A stretch of DNA of 64,000 bases from Gammaproteobacteria bacterium (lineage in GTDB: Bacteria; Actinomycetota; Acidimicrobiia; Spongiisociales; UBA4744), in the NCBI GenBank assembly GCA_011682695.1, contig JAACED010000001.1:25506-89505 (forward strand), in the 5' to 3' direction. Positions 1 through 9,045 of the stretch are shown here, in pieces (within the stretch, counting starts at the first letter, position 1; each line of letters opens with the position of its first letter). A model generated the notes under the pieces. It did no database searches. It was not told the origin of the DNA and worked only from the letters and a program-made list of their open reading frames with translations. The translations under genes and the position numbers were made by a program.

Positions 1-1
1 C

Positions 2-181
2 GCCTCGTTACACGAGACGATGCATCGCACACGAGCGCGGATCGACCGATACACGGTCTCGTTGATCGAACGAGGGGCGCACCGGACCGAAGCGGATATC
101 GCCTGGATCGACGAACTCATTGAAACTGAACAGGCGGCGATTCGCCGTCGGAATCCCACGAAGGCTCGCACGTACGAATGA
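2..181 (+). CDS. PadR-like transcriptional regulator, C-terminal fragment
   Basis: An open frame enters from the left edge and ends at TGA 179-181, giving 59 residues. The visible part is a charged helical tail with a run like [18 protein letters not shown], which resembles the C-terminal dimerisation helices of PadR-family repressors. Context supports this: in mycobacteria a PadR-type regulator sits directly upstream of ino1, and here ino1 begins 17 bases after this stop. The winged-helix domain lies outside the window, so the family call is inference. The gene is cut by the window edge and is not necessarily broken. Confidence 0.5.
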   Translation, partial: ASLHETMHRTRARIDRYTVSLIERGAHRTEADIAWIDELIETEQAAIRRRNPTKARTYE

Positions 182-198
182 ACGAAGGGAAACAATCA

Positions 199-1305
199 AT
201 GAGCACGATACGGGTGGCGGTCGCCGGAATGGGTAACTGCGCGAACTCCCTCATCCAGGGCGTCGAGTACTACCGCGAGGCAGATCCGAGCAACTCGGTA
301 CCCGGCCTGATGCACGTCAAGATGGACAGCTACCACGTTGGTGATCTCGAGTTTGTGGCCGCGTTCGATGTAGACGCCACCAAGGTCGGAGTCGACATGT
401 CGAAGGCGATGTGGAACGGGCAGAACAACACCTACCGCTTCGCAGACGTCGACCACATGGGCGTCGAAGTTCTGCGTGGGCCGACCCTCGACGGGCTCGG
501 CACCTACTACCGAAAGACGATCGACGAGTCCCCGGCGGACCCGGTCGACGTCGCCCAGGCACTGCGTGACTCTGGAGCAGACGTGCTGGTCAATTACCTG
601 CCCGTCGGCTCGGAGATAGCTGCTCGGTCGTACGCGGAAGCGGCACTCGAGGCCGGGGTGGCATTCGTGAACTGCATCCCCGTCTTCATCGCCTCCAACC
701 GCGACTGGTCCCGACGCTTCCGCGATGCAGGTGTCCCAATCGTTGGTGATGACATCAAGTCACAGGTAGGTGCCACCATCGTTCACCGGCAACTCGCTCG
801 CCTCTTCGAGGACCGCGGCATCAACCTCGACCGGACCTCTCAGCTCAACGTTGGCGGCAACATGGACTTCATGAACATGCTCGAGCGCGAACGGCTCGAA
901 TCGAAGAGGATCTCCAAAACGCAGGCGGTCACCTCACAGCTCAGCCATCAATTGGCAGACCACAATGTTCACATCGGTCCCTCCGACTACGTCCCATGGC
1001 TGACCGATCGCAAGTGGGCGTACATACGGCTCGAGGGCAGCGCCTTCGGAGACGTGCCCCTGAACGTCGAACTCAAGATGGAGGTATGGGACTCACCCAA
1101 CTCGGCAGGCGTTGTCATCGACGCGATCAGGACCGCCAAGCTGGCGAAGGATCGAGGCATCGGTGGACCGCTGCTCGGCCCGTCGGCCTACTTCATGAAG
1201 AGTCCGCCGGTGCAATACCACGACGAGGACGCCCGCCGGTTCGTCGACGAATTCATCTCGACGGGTGATTCGGAACGCGAAAGGATGCGAACCTTCCTCG
1301 AGTAG
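199..1305 (+). CDS. ino1: Inositol-3-phosphate synthase
   Basis: Converts glucose 6-phosphate to inositol 3-phosphate with NAD+, the first step toward phosphatidylinositol and, in actinobacteria, mycothiol. The protein of 368 residues has an N-terminal Rossmann segment ([16 protein letters not shown]) and the conserved central block [14 protein letters not shown]; length matches actinobacterial Ino1 (about 360-370). I chose ATG 199 rather than in-frame ATG 178 because AAGGGA lies about 8 bases upstream of it, and [10 protein letters not shown] is the usual family start. It follows the regulator fragment by 17 bases, so co-transcription is likely. Confidence 0.94.
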   Translation: MSTIRVAVAGMGNCANSLIQGVEYYREADPSNSVPGLMHVKMDSYHVGDLEFVAAFDVDATKVGVDMSKAMWNGQNNTYRFADVDHMGVEVLRGPTLDGLGTYYRKTIDESPADPVDVAQALRDSGADVLVNYLPVGSEIAARSYAEAALEAGVAFVNCIPVFIASNRDWSRRFRDAGVPIVGDDIKSQVGATIVHRQLARLFEDRGINLDRTSQLNVGGNMDFMNMLERERLESKRISKTQAVTSQLSHQLADHNVHIGPSDYVPWLTDRKWAYIRLEGSAFGDVPLNVELKMEVWDSPNSAGVVIDAIRTAKLAKDRGIGGPLLGPSAYFMKSPPVQYHDEDARRFVDEFISTGDSERERMRTFLE

Positions 1306-1313
1306 GGGTAGCC

Positions 1314-1370
1314 AGTCATCAGTCATCAAAGCGTTCCCGACAGAGGGCGGCGCGACGACTACTGACGACT
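1314..1370. repeat. Heptamer-type direct repeats between convergent genes
   Basis: The ino1/nfo gap contains AGTCATC twice in tandem (1314-1327), then GACGACT at 1354 and again at 1364, roughly the inverse of the first pair. The arrangement could fold as an imperfect hairpin between the convergent gene ends. There is no T-run. A role as bidirectional terminator is inference. Confidence 0.4.
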
Positions 1371-1414
1371 AACTGAGAACAGGCCGCGAATCTGCTGAGC
1401 GATGCCGACCGCCG

Positions 1415-2179
1415 TCATCTCCGAAGGCGCTCCCGAATCCAGGCAATGTCGGCTGCCTGCGCCTCGGCTCCCCCCGGCGTCTCCACCACCACCGGTGCGC
1501 CGGCGTCGCGCACGACTTGTACCAGCAGGTCGGCGGGGATCTCGCCTTCCCCGAGGTTTGCATGCCGGTCGCGACGGCTGTCGAACGGATCACGAGAATC
1601 GTTCAGATGGATGAGATCGATCCTTCCCGTTGCCGCCATGACCCGATCGACGATCCCGTCGAGATCCTCGCCGGCAGCCCACGCATGGCAGGTGTCGAGG
1701 CAGAGTCCGACACCGAGAGCACCCACGGCCTCCCATAGCCGGGCAATGTCCTCGACTCTGCGGGCCATCGCATTTCCCCCACCCGCCGTGTTCTCGATCA
1801 GGATCGGGACCGCAGACTCGATCGGCTCGAGCGCCTTCCTCCACCGCTCCAATCCTTCTTCGAACGTGCTGTCGCCGGTCACATGGCCCCCGTGAACGAC
1901 GACTCCAACCGAACCGATCGCCTCTGCCGCGGCAATCGTGTCGGCGAGTATCTTTCGACTCGGGATGCGCACCCTGTTGTTCGGTGAGACCACGTTGATC
2001 AAGTACGGCGCGTGCACGTAGATCGGCAGTTCCGACGCTGCCAGCTCGGCGGCGTCCTCCCGCTCGAGGGGCTTCTTCCACGACTGCGGGTTCGAGAGGA
2101 AGATCTGCACCGTATCGGCGCTTCGTGCCGACGCCTCCCCGATCGGGTCCGCGCCGGGAACGTGGGCTCCGATCAGCAT
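1415..2179 (-). CDS. nfo: Deoxyribonuclease IV (AP endonuclease, Nfo family)
   Basis: Cuts DNA 5' to abasic sites in base-excision repair. The TIM-barrel protein of 254 residues shows family metal-binding blocks: VHAPYLINV, the Glu in [33 protein letters not shown] and the late Glu in VVETPGG. Start ATG 2179 ([10 protein letters not shown]) is preferred over longer frames because GAGGG precedes it and this is the usual Nfo N-terminus. It follows the membrane protein gene by 16 bases and is probably in one transcript with pyrE. Confidence 0.9.
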   Translation of the reverse strand: MLIGAHVPGADPIGEASARSADTVQIFLSNPQSWKKPLEREDAAELAASELPIYVHAPYLINVVSPNNRVRIPSRKILADTIAAAEAIGSVGVVVHGGHVTGDSTFEEGLERWRKALEPIESAVPILIENTAGGGNAMARRVEDIARLWEAVGALGVGLCLDTCHAWAAGEDLDGIVDRVMAATGRIDLIHLNDSRDPFDSRRDRHANLGEGEIPADLLVQVVRDAGAPVVVETPGGAEAQAADIAWIRERLRR

Positions 2180-2195
2180 GAGAGCGACCCTCTTC

Positions 2196-2762
2196 TCAAG
2201 ACGTCCGTTCCGATTCGGTGGGGATCGACTCTCGGATCTCCCGCAGCGCGGCGGCGACACTCTTGGCGCTCTGTGACCATCCTGAGCTCTCGATCATGAG
2301 CGTCGCTGGACCCTCCCAACGTGCCGACCACGGGTCGGTAGGAAGCCCCTCTGGGTCGGAGATCTCCACGACCAGCACCGAACGCACCTCTCCATCCTCG
2401 TCGGCCATCTCCGCACGGAGATCACCCACCTCGTTCCAGGGGATCGACACGGCGCGCCGAAGGGGGCCTCGAAGGGCGATCCGGAGTCCTGCTTCGTCGG
2501 CAACGATCAACTTCCGTGGAAGGACGAGGTCTCGCAATCCCCAGATCACCATTGCCAATCCCGCCAGTACCGAGACGATGGCGAAGATCTCATCTCTCGG
2601 CTCGAAGGCCGGGATTTGCTCCGCGCCGTAGACGAGTGCACCGAACGCGTTGATGAAGTGCTGTTCGGCCAGCAGGTCGAGACCGACAAGGATGAACGGA
2701 ACCCCGAGAAGCGAGAGGAGCCACATCCGCAGTGCGGACCGTTCGACCACTAGTCGATTCAT
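2196..2762 (-). CDS. Membrane protein of unknown function, two N-terminal helices
   Basis: A 188-residue protein not assigned to a named family. Residues about 13-32 and 58-81 are strongly hydrophobic and probably form a membrane hairpin. The rest (about 85-188) is a soluble beta-rich segment with PH-like patterning ([20 protein letters not shown], then [10 protein letters not shown]), as in small actinobacterial proteins with a bacterial PH fold; that comparison is inference. Its ATG overlaps the pyrE stop by four bases (ATGA, 2759-2762), so it is translationally coupled to pyrE, and nfo follows. Confidence 0.65.
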   Translation of the reverse strand: MNRLVVERSALRMWLLSLLGVPFILVGLDLLAEQHFINAFGALVYGAEQIPAFEPRDEIFAIVSVLAGLAMVIWGLRDLVLPRKLIVADEAGLRIALRGPLRRAVSIPWNEVGDLRAEMADEDGEVRSVLVVEISDPEGLPTDPWSARWEGPATLMIESSGWSQSAKSVAAALREIRESIPTESERTS

Positions 2763-3337
2763 TCGACAACTCCCAGGTCCACGGGACGGACCAGTGCAAC
2801 ATACGGTACCCCACGCTCGGCGATCAGCCGATCAGCCGCTCCACCACTCCTGTCGACCAGGGCGATCGCCTGAACGACGACGAGCCCATGCCCTACGGCG
2901 ACGTCGACGGCTTCCGCCAGGGCGCCTCCTGTGCTGGTCGTGTCTTCCACGATGGCGACGCTATCCCCGGAAGCAACCGCACCCACCAACCGACCGCGCA
3001 CACCATGGTCCTTATCCTGCTTGCGAATGGAGAATGCCCGCAGGTCGAGTCCCCGTTCCGTACCGACGATCGCGGTGGATACGGCAATCGGATCCGCACC
3101 CATCGTCATCCCCCCGACTGCCTGGACACCAGACGCCAGAACGTCGAGGACCGCCTCCGCCACCAACCGAGCCCCCGTCCCATCGAAGGTGGTCTGGCGG
3201 GCATCGAGATACCAATCGCTCTCGATCCCGGACCGAAGCAGAAACGGCCCATCGGTCCGCAAAGAATGCTCGATGAGATGTCGACACAAATCGCTCAAGT
3301 CCTGCTCCCGAATGTCGATAACATCGGTGTTAGCCAA
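2759..3337 (-). CDS. pyrE: Orotate phosphoribosyltransferase
   Basis: Joins orotate to PRPP to make orotidine 5'-phosphate in de novo pyrimidine synthesis. It has the PRPP-binding signature VAIVEDTTSTGGAL, the catalytic loop SIRKQDKDHG and the GGMTMGADPIA block. The start is uncertain: TTG 3337 gives 192 residues but GGAGG abuts it directly. TTG 3298 (LSDLCRHLIEHSL) has GGGAG six bases upstream and matches the usual OPRTase start better. A perfect 12-bp hairpin lies 24 bases upstream of TTG 3337. No other pyr gene is in the window. Confidence 0.9.
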   Translation of the reverse strand: MANTDVIDIREQDLSDLCRHLIEHSLRTDGPFLLRSGIESDWYLDARQTTFDGTGARLVAEAVLDVLASGVQAVGGMTMGADPIAVSTAIVGTERGLDLRAFSIRKQDKDHGVRGRLVGAVASGDSVAIVEDTTSTGGALAEAVDVAVGHGLVVVQAIALVDRSGGAADRLIAERGVPYVALVRPVDLGVVE

Positions 3338-3655
3338 CCTCCCGCAGTTAGCCCGACGATAGCGACCGCCTTCCCCGAAGGCGGTCGCACCGGTTGTAGG
3401 GGCATTCGCTTTCCGGCCGATGAGCTGCTCCCATCGCCAAGCGTCTCCATCCCGCAGACCTCAATCATCACCGGAAGCACTTCGGACCTGTCGTTCTTCG
3501 AAAACTCCGAGTCGCAGCCTGCGGCAATCTGATCGGGGAGCGCGCCGACTCTTGCAGACATCTCGACGAGTCAGAGTGTCGAGTGAGGAGCGCATGAGCC
3601 TGGTTCGGGCTCAGCGCACGACCACGGCGATCATCCCCGCCGAGGAACGGCCCAC
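3338..3655. other. 318-base gap between uppS and pyrE
   Basis: Both flanking genes run leftward, so this holds the end of the uppS transcript and the pyrE promoter. The only clear structure is the 3362-3388 hairpin. The heptamer GTTAGCC occurs at 3329-3335 and 3347-3353. I see no convincing gene or structured RNA. Confidence 0.5.
3362..3388 (-). terminator. Perfect 12-bp hairpin upstream of pyrE
   Basis: GCGACCGCCTTC, loop CCC, GAAGGCGGTCGC: a fully paired GC-rich stem with a 3-base loop, 24 bases before the TTG 3337 start of pyrE. There is no U-tract on either strand. It could be an actinobacterial terminator of upstream transcription or a leader structure controlling pyrE. The sequence shows only the stem. 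Confidence 0.45.
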
Positions 3656-4435
3656 CTACCTGCCGAATCGTCGGTCCCTCCGGGAAAAATCGCGCAGCGC
3701 TCGAAGAAAGTCGACACGCCGAAACGCGGGCCAGTAAACGTCCACGAACGCGTACTCTGCGTATGCGGATTGCCAGAGGAGGAATCCGGACAAGCGCGAT
3801 TCGCCGCTCGTACGAATGACGAGGTCAGGATCGGGCAAGTCGGCCGTGTACAAGTGGGTTCCGATCCCCTCTGCGTCGATCCTGTCGGCGATCTCAGCGG
3901 CAGGAATGCCCTGATCGGCAAGCGCGGACACGAGGTCTCGGCACGCGTCGACGATCTCCTGTCTGCCGCCGTATCCCATGGCAATCGTCAAGCGCCTGCT
4001 CCCGCTCCCTGCCTGCTCTTCGACCTCTTTCGCTGCCGCGGTCAACGTGTCGGGAAGCAGTCCGAGACTCCCGATGAACCGGACCCGCAGGTCGTTGCGT
4101 GCCGCTATCTCCGGCAGACGTGCGAAGAGTCCGATCAGGACGTCGAAGTACGGCTCCAGCTCCTCGTCCGGTCTTGCCAGGTTCTCCTTCGACAGGAGCC
4201 ATCCGGTGATCGCAGGGATCTCGATCTGCTCGGCCCAGCCGATGAACTCCTCGAACTTGCGCATTCCGGCCCGATAGCTCGCCGCATAGTCGGCCAACCC
4301 TTCGGCCCGGGCGTACCGACGATGACCGTCGAGGATGATGCCAATGTGGCGGGGCAGCCGATCAGCCGGAAGGCCACGAAGCACGCTGTCTTCGTATAGC
4401 CGGTAGACGGGCCGGAGGAGACGCTCGGACTTCAC
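3656..4435 (-). CDS. uppS: Polyprenyl diphosphate synthase (UppS/Z-isoprenyl transferase family)
   Basis: A cis-prenyltransferase that extends allylic diphosphates with isopentenyl diphosphate toward the lipid carrier for cell-wall synthesis. The catalytic Asp is at about residue 36 in HIGIILDGHRRYAR; other family blocks are LLSKENL and RTSGESRLSGFLLWQ. The first motif reads DGHRR where DGNGR or DGNRR is usual, so Asn is replaced by His. Length is 259. GTG 4435 is chosen: TAGCAT (4447-4442) ends 7 bases before it, so the mRNA is probably leaderless. Mycobacteria have a short-chain and a decaprenyl paralogue; which one this resembles is unresolved. Confidence 0.88.
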   Translation of the reverse strand: MKSERLLRPVYRLYEDSVLRGLPADRLPRHIGIILDGHRRYARAEGLADYAASYRAGMRKFEEFIGWAEQIEIPAITGWLLSKENLARPDEELEPYFDVLIGLFARLPEIAARNDLRVRFIGSLGLLPDTLTAAAKEVEEQAGSGSRRLTIAMGYGGRQEIVDACRDLVSALADQGIPAAEIADRIDAEGIGTHLYTADLPDPDLVIRTSGESRLSGFLLWQSAYAEYAFVDVYWPAFRRVDFLRALRDFSRRDRRFGR

Positions 4436-4441
4436 AGACCA

Positions 4442-4480
4442 ATGCTACCCGTATCCCGACCCCACCCACCTCGGTAAACT
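4442..4480. promoter_or_regulatory. Divergent leaderless promoters of uppS and the hemolysin III gene
   Basis: On the minus strand TAGCAT (4447-4442) ends 7 bases before GTG 4435. On the plus strand TAAACT (4475-4480) ends 7 bases before GTG 4487. Both fit TANNNT -10 elements with transcription starting on the start codon. Neither gene has a Shine-Dalgarno sequence. No good -35 was found. Confidence 0.5.
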
Positions 4481-4486
4481 CTGGGC

Positions 4487-5152
4487 GTGGAACGAACAAC
4501 ATTGGGACGAATGCACAATCCGGTTCGCGGGTTCCTTCACGGCGCTGCGGCCGTGGCCTCGGCCGTGGCCTTGGTCACTCTCGCCATACGCACTGCGTGG
4601 GACACGCCGCGCATGATCTCCATGATCGCGTTCGGACTCAGCGCCGTTGCGTTGTACACGACCAGTTCTCTGTATCACTCGGTCCCATGGAGGAGACGCT
4701 GGAAGCAGCGTATGCAGCGCCTCGACCACTCGATGATCTTCCTGCTCGTTGCAGGCACCTACACCCCGATCGCATTCAACGTTCTCTCCGGATCCCTCAA
4801 ATGGGCGACCTTGTCGCTCGTCTGGGGCACTGCAGCAGCAGGGATCTTCCAGAAGGTGTTCTTTCCGAAAGTCAGGAACTGGCTCTCTATCACGCTCTAC
4901 ATGGTGATGGGATGGTTCGCCATCGTCCCGCTCCCACGCCTCCTGGATCGACTGAGCGCCGGGGCTGTCGCACTCCTGATACTCGGCGGGATCTTCTACA
5001 GCACGGGGATGATCCTGCTGGTGACCAAACGCCCCCGCCTCTCTCCGCGGGTGTTCTCCTACCACGAGGTGTTCCACGTCCTGGTCATCTCGGGGTCAGT
5101 CGCTCACTTTCTGATGATCCTGTTGTACGTGGCGCCGATTGCCCGGACATGA
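4487..5152 (+). CDS. Hemolysin III / PAQR-family membrane protein
   Basis: A seven-helix membrane protein of 221 residues in the YqfA/hemolysin III family, part of the PAQR superfamily, for which a hydrolase or membrane-homeostasis role is proposed. Family residues are visible: the Ser/His block SSLYHSVPW near residue 65, RLDHSMIFLLVAGTYTP near 80-95, and a late HEVFHVLVISGSVAHF supplying the conserved metal-site His residues. GTG 4487 is preceded by TAAACT 7 bases upstream and no ribosome site. Its stop overlaps the next ATG (ATGA, 5149-5152), so the acetyltransferase is coupled to it. The physiological role is unknown. Confidence 0.85.
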   Translation: MERTTLGRMHNPVRGFLHGAAAVASAVALVTLAIRTAWDTPRMISMIAFGLSAVALYTTSSLYHSVPWRRRWKQRMQRLDHSMIFLLVAGTYTPIAFNVLSGSLKWATLSLVWGTAAAGIFQKVFFPKVRNWLSITLYMVMGWFAIVPLPRLLDRLSAGAVALLILGGIFYSTGMILLVTKRPRLSPRVFSYHEVFHVLVISGSVAHFLMILLYVAPIART

Positions 5153-5829
5153 AAGAGTCGGATCCGTTCATCATGTCACGGACCCTCGACGTCCGCCTCC
5201 GCGATGAAACGCCGGTCCGCATACGACCAATCATCCCTGAAGACGGCCCGCGACTCGCCGAGGGGCTCAAAGAACTCTCTCCCCGATCCCGCTACTTGAG
5301 ATTCCTCCGGTCGGTCGACACACTCAGCAATCAGGAGCTCACCTATCTGACGAACGTCGACTACGACACCCACTTCGCCTGGGTTGCCTTTGATGTCTCG
5401 ACGCCGCAGCCGCGTGGCATCGGTGTCGGCCGCTACGCACAGTTCGAACCCGGCGCTGCGGAAGCCGCCGTGGTCGTTCTCGACCGGTACCAGCACAGAG
5501 GACTCGGTGGAATCCTCCTACGCCTCGTCGCCGAGACCGCCTCCGAACATGGTATTCGGCGATTCCGGGCGTGGGTCTCCCCACAGAACGCCGTCGTCAT
5601 GCAAGCGCTCGAACAATGGGATATCGATCGCCGACTCGAGGAAGGAGCCGTCGTCGTCGACATCCCGCTTCCCTTGCCGTCGACACCGCTCGAAGACTCC
5701 CCCCTCTATCGCACACTGCGTGCAGCAGCCAGGGGAGAGCTCCGAGTTCACCCCCACGCAACCCAGGATCCTTCAGATGCCTTTGGGGAATTCGACGATG
5801 GAGGCGATCAGGACCCTCGACCCGCCTGA
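5149..5829 (+). CDS. GNAT-family N-acetyltransferase
   Basis: A 226-residue acetyltransferase. The acetyl-CoA motif is YQHRGLGGILLRLVAETA (about residues 115-132), followed by WVSPQNAVVMQALEQ. The N-terminal part (RIRPIIPEDGPRLAEGLKEL, then SRYLRFL) resembles the Pat-type protein lysine acetyltransferase domain of actinobacteria, but no cyclic-nucleotide domain is fused here. The last 50 residues are acidic and low-complexity. ATG 5149 is chosen for its ATGA overlap with the preceding stop. The substrate is unknown. Confidence 0.82.
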   Translation: MKESDPFIMSRTLDVRLRDETPVRIRPIIPEDGPRLAEGLKELSPRSRYLRFLRSVDTLSNQELTYLTNVDYDTHFAWVAFDVSTPQPRGIGVGRYAQFEPGAAEAAVVVLDRYQHRGLGGILLRLVAETASEHGIRRFRAWVSPQNAVVMQALEQWDIDRRLEEGAVVVDIPLPLPSTPLEDSPLYRTLRAAARGELRVHPHATQDPSDAFGEFDDGGDQDPRPA

Positions 5830-6062
5830 ATCGATCAGAACCGCGACCTCGACCCGGACCTGATCAATCAGACAGAGATACTCTCACGTTCCCCCTCGCA
5901 GCACGCGAGGATTGACTGGGTTGCCGTACAGGCGAAGAGAATGGCGGCGAACACGACGGGTGCGCCTGGATACACGCCCCACATGACTCGGGGTTGCCTC
6001 GATCTCGAACGTGTCGGAATCGACGACAACCTGGCAGACTGCAGATGAGGAGAGGAGTTATC

Positions 6063-6428
6063 GTGGAATCTCAGCCAACTGTCCCCCAACCGATCAGCCA
6101 GGAAGCGAAGAATTGGGCGGTCATCGCACATCTGTCGGCACTGGTCAATATCGTCGGTATCCCCTCGGTCATCGGGCCACTCGTCGTCTGGCTCCTCAAG
6201 AAGGATGAAGATCCGTTCATCGACTACCACGGGAAAGAAGCACTGAACTTCAACATCTCTTTCATGATCTATGGCATCGTTTCGGGACTGTTGATATTCG
6301 TTGCCATCGGCCTTGTGCTGCTCCCCGTCGTCCTGATCGCCTGGCTCGTGCTGGTGATCATCGGCGCGATTCAGACGTCGAACGGTGAGTACTACCGCTA
6401 TCCACTGACGATCCGCCTCGTGAACTGA
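6063..6428 (+). CDS. DUF4870 (Tic20-like) small membrane protein
   Basis: A 121-residue protein with three predicted membrane helices: about 18-45, 62-80 and 80-105. The family pattern is clear: NWAVIAHLSALV, then a kink with PFIDYHGKEALNFNISF, then the C-terminal RYPLTIRLV. The molecular role of DUF4870 proteins is not established. GTG 6063 is chosen because GGAGAGGAG lies just upstream. The 233 bases before it hold no gene I can support, only a weak hairpin at 5894-5910 (CCTCGC/GCGAGG). Confidence 0.8.
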   Translation: MESQPTVPQPISQEAKNWAVIAHLSALVNIVGIPSVIGPLVVWLLKKDEDPFIDYHGKEALNFNISFMIYGIVSGLLIFVAIGLVLLPVVLIAWLVLVIIGAIQTSNGEYYRYPLTIRLVN

Positions 6429-6482
6429 TACGAGCCTGCCGAACGGCGAAGTGCGTAGGCTGGGTGGCGGAGGTGACCCCCA

Positions 6483-7967
6483 GTGACAGTCTTTGCCGAA
6501 TACACCGAGTACGACGCCATCGGCCTTGCCGATCTGGTCAGAAGTGGTGACGTACACCCTCGTGAACTCGTCGAGGCGGCGATCTCTCGCATCGAACAGT
6601 TCAACCCCCGCCTGAACGCAGTCGTCCACAAGATGTACGACCGGGCACTCGCCCAGGCGAAGCAGACGCTCGACGGGCCCTTCGCCGGGGTCCCGTTCCT
6701 CCTCAAGGACCTCACGGCGCTCTACGAGGGTGAACCGACGACCGCTTCGTCGCGCTTTCTCGAATTCTCCGTTGCCGACGAGGACTCGGTGCTGGTGTCG
6801 CGCTACCGCAAGGCGGGCCTTCTCGTTCTCGGCAAGACGAACACCCCCGAGTTCGGTCTGGTAGCTGTCACCGAACCCGCCCTGCGAGGTCCGACACGCA
6901 ACCCATGGAATGTCGATCACACTCCGGGAGGCTCGAGCGGGGGCTCCGCAGCCGCCGTCGCCGCCGGGTTCGTTCCCGCAGCCCATGGCGGCGACGGCGG
7001 CGGGTCGATTCGCATTCCGTCATCTGCCTGCGGGTTATTCGGCCTGAAACCATCCAGAGGTCGCAATCCCATGGGGCCACACTTCGACGGAACCTGGCTC
7101 GGCCTCGTCCAGGAACACGTTCTGAGCCGCAGCGTGCGCGACAGTGCCGCAATGCTCGACATCTCGTCCCGGCCTGCAGTCGGCGAGCCTCTGATCGCGC
7201 CGGCACCGGAGCGCCCGTTCCTCGAAGAAGCTCACACAGATCCGGGGCGTCTGCGCGTAGCCCTCTGTACGGAATCCCTGTTCGGCACGACCACGCATCC
7301 CGACTGCGTCGAGGCGGCCGAAAAGGCGGCCGCTCTCCTGGAGAGCCTCGGACATCAGGTCGAAGAGGCATGCCCGCCGTTCGACAAGGCAAGGATGGTG
7401 GAGGCGTATCTGCGAATCGTGGCCACCGGCCTGGCCGCCGACATCGACTACGCAGCCCATCTCATCGGCAAGAAACCGGTGCCCGGCTTCTTCGAACCGG
7501 TGACCTGGCTCATGATGCTGATCGGGCGAAAGACCCGAGGCGACGAACTCGCTTCTCTTCTGGTCACAACTCAGGAAGATGCTCGGAGAATCGCCATCTT
7601 CCACGAGACCTACGACGTTTTGCTCACACCGACACTCGGTCGGCCTCCCGTGAAGATCGGAGAGCTCCAGCCTTCCCGGCGCGACGCTTTGGCGATCAAG
7701 GCCGTCAGTCGTTTCCCGGCCCGCAAGGTATTGGACTTCATCCTGGACCAGATGGCAGGCGAGCAGATGGACCCCGTTCCCAACACGATGCTGTTCAACC
7801 TGACGGGACAGCCGGCCATGTCGGTTCCCCTCCATTGGAATGCCTCGGGCCTGCCCATCGGCGTCCAATTCGTCGGCAGATACGGAGATGAGGCGACGCT
7901 GCTGAGGCTCGCCGGACAACTCGAGGCAGCCCAACCTTGGGCGGATCGTCATCCCCCACTCGCCTGA
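6483..7967 (+). CDS. Amidase (amidase signature family)
   Basis: A 494-residue amidase-signature hydrolase, a size typical of stand-alone amidases that cleave small carboxamides. The Ser-cisSer-Lys triad is visible: Lys75 in PFLLKDL, Ser151/152 in [14 protein letters not shown] and the nucleophile Ser175 in [12 protein letters not shown]. It is not GatA: there is no gatB or gatC nearby and the C-terminal half differs. GTG 6483 has GGAGGTGA upstream. It converges with the DUF4388 gene at 7968-8010. Substrate unknown. Confidence 0.88.
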   Translation: MTVFAEYTEYDAIGLADLVRSGDVHPRELVEAAISRIEQFNPRLNAVVHKMYDRALAQAKQTLDGPFAGVPFLLKDLTALYEGEPTTASSRFLEFSVADEDSVLVSRYRKAGLLVLGKTNTPEFGLVAVTEPALRGPTRNPWNVDHTPGGSSGGSAAAVAAGFVPAAHGGDGGGSIRIPSSACGLFGLKPSRGRNPMGPHFDGTWLGLVQEHVLSRSVRDSAAMLDISSRPAVGEPLIAPAPERPFLEEAHTDPGRLRVALCTESLFGTTTHPDCVEAAEKAAALLESLGHQVEEACPPFDKARMVEAYLRIVATGLAADIDYAAHLIGKKPVPGFFEPVTWLMMLIGRKTRGDELASLLVTTQEDARRIAIFHETYDVLLTPTLGRPPVKIGELQPSRRDALAIKAVSRFPARKVLDFILDQMAGEQMDPVPNTMLFNLTGQPAMSVPLHWNASGLPIGVQFVGRYGDEATLLRLAGQLEAAQPWADRHPPLA

Positions 7968-8010
7968 ACGGTGATGGCGACCGAAGGCCGGGACCGTCAT
8001 CGAAGACCGC

Positions 8011-8940
8011 TCAGCCCTCCGCTGATCTGCGGTCCTTGCGTAGCTGCCTCCAGCGTCGGGCGAGGTCGATATCTTCTTCCGCTGCCGGTTCTTCGGGTGC
8101 AGGTTCCGGCTCGGTCGGCTTGGTTTCCGGTCTGTCGGCGAGGGCGATGAAAGAGCCGAGCAGCTCGGCTGCTTCTTCGGACGTCATCTCCGGTTTCCCG
8201 GAGACCAGACCCTCCGGTCGATGGTCCAATGCACCTTCAGTGGCGACCTCCGGTTCCGATCGCCGTTCCTCGATCACAATCAGTCCGGACGTCGCAAGTT
8301 CCGCCAACGCCTTGGCCGCATCGAACTCGAAGATCTTCAACGCGATGGCGATTTCGCGCGGGGTTCTCACCGTGGCCAAGGCAGCGAGAATCGCCCAACG
8401 ATGCGGATCAATCGTAATATCGCGGCCGATTGCCGGCGCCATTCGAAAGGAGGTGTCCACTCCTGGAACGACCTTGTGGATCTCGTCCCACTCTATGGAA
8501 CGCACCGTCGCGGCTTCCATGGCGACTTCGACGTCGACCCGGTAGGTGGTTTGGTGCTTCATCATGACCCCGACGTCAAATGAGAAACTCCCCTCTGCCA
8601 AGGTGAGCAAGCGCACGAGTACTTCGGTCACCTGATTTCCGAAGAAGATGCCGAGCACAGCGGCCCGGGAACTCAAGACATCCTCGAGATGGACGGCCCG
8701 GCGTTCAATCGCCTCTCGCTCTTCCTCGCTGATGTGCTCCATCCGGGCGAGATCGTCGATGAGTTGATCATCGGAGCGGGTGGTCGCGTACGCAATCTGC
8801 CCATCGACGATAAAGATCCTGCCGCCAAGCTTCGGGGAATCCACCTGGAGCAACCCTGTCTCCTCGGACGCGGCAACGAGACGGAGTACCTCCGGCAAGG
8901 GAAAACTATCGAACGTCCCTTTGAGGGTCGCTACGCTCAT
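8011..8940 (-). CDS. DUF4388 domain protein
   Basis: A 309-residue soluble protein. Residues 1-140 match the DUF4388 (PatA N-terminal-like) pattern: LKGTFDSFPLPEVLRLVAAS, TGLLQVDSP, GGRIFIVDGQIAYATT, then LLTLAEGSFSFD. Such domains occur in actinobacterial and cyanobacterial regulators, often as scaffolds. Residues about 165-225 look like a helical winged-type segment (DPHRWAILAALATVRTPREI). The C-terminus is a Pro/Glu-rich linker with a basic end. In actinobacteria such proteins can sit with Roadblock/GTPase genes, but none is seen here. Function unknown. Confidence 0.75.
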   Translation of the reverse strand: MSVATLKGTFDSFPLPEVLRLVAASEETGLLQVDSPKLGGRIFIVDGQIAYATTRSDDQLIDDLARMEHISEEEREAIERRAVHLEDVLSSRAAVLGIFFGNQVTEVLVRLLTLAEGSFSFDVGVMMKHQTTYRVDVEVAMEAATVRSIEWDEIHKVVPGVDTSFRMAPAIGRDITIDPHRWAILAALATVRTPREIAIALKIFEFDAAKALAELATSGLIVIEERRSEPEVATEGALDHRPEGLVSGKPEMTSEEAAELLGSFIALADRPETKPTEPEPAPEEPAAEEDIDLARRWRQLRKDRRSAEG

Positions 8941-9045
8941 TCAGTCTGTATCGGCAGCCGGAACGTCATGTGAAGCAGTATCTGGCCCGCTTCGTCCTTG
9001 GCACCCGACACGTGGCATCCATCGGGCAATTTCAGGCGTTCTCGA

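Noticed and set aside
3594-3737. 47-codon plus-strand frame with GAGGAG upstream, between pyrE and uppS
   Set aside because: More than half of it is antisense to the uppS C-terminus and the peptide is highly basic without pattern; no support beyond the ribosome-like site.
7035-8000. 321-codon minus-strand frame opposite the amidase
   Set aside because: The amidase on the plus strand has its full catalytic triad and a ribosome site; the minus frame has neither family motifs nor protein-like patterning.
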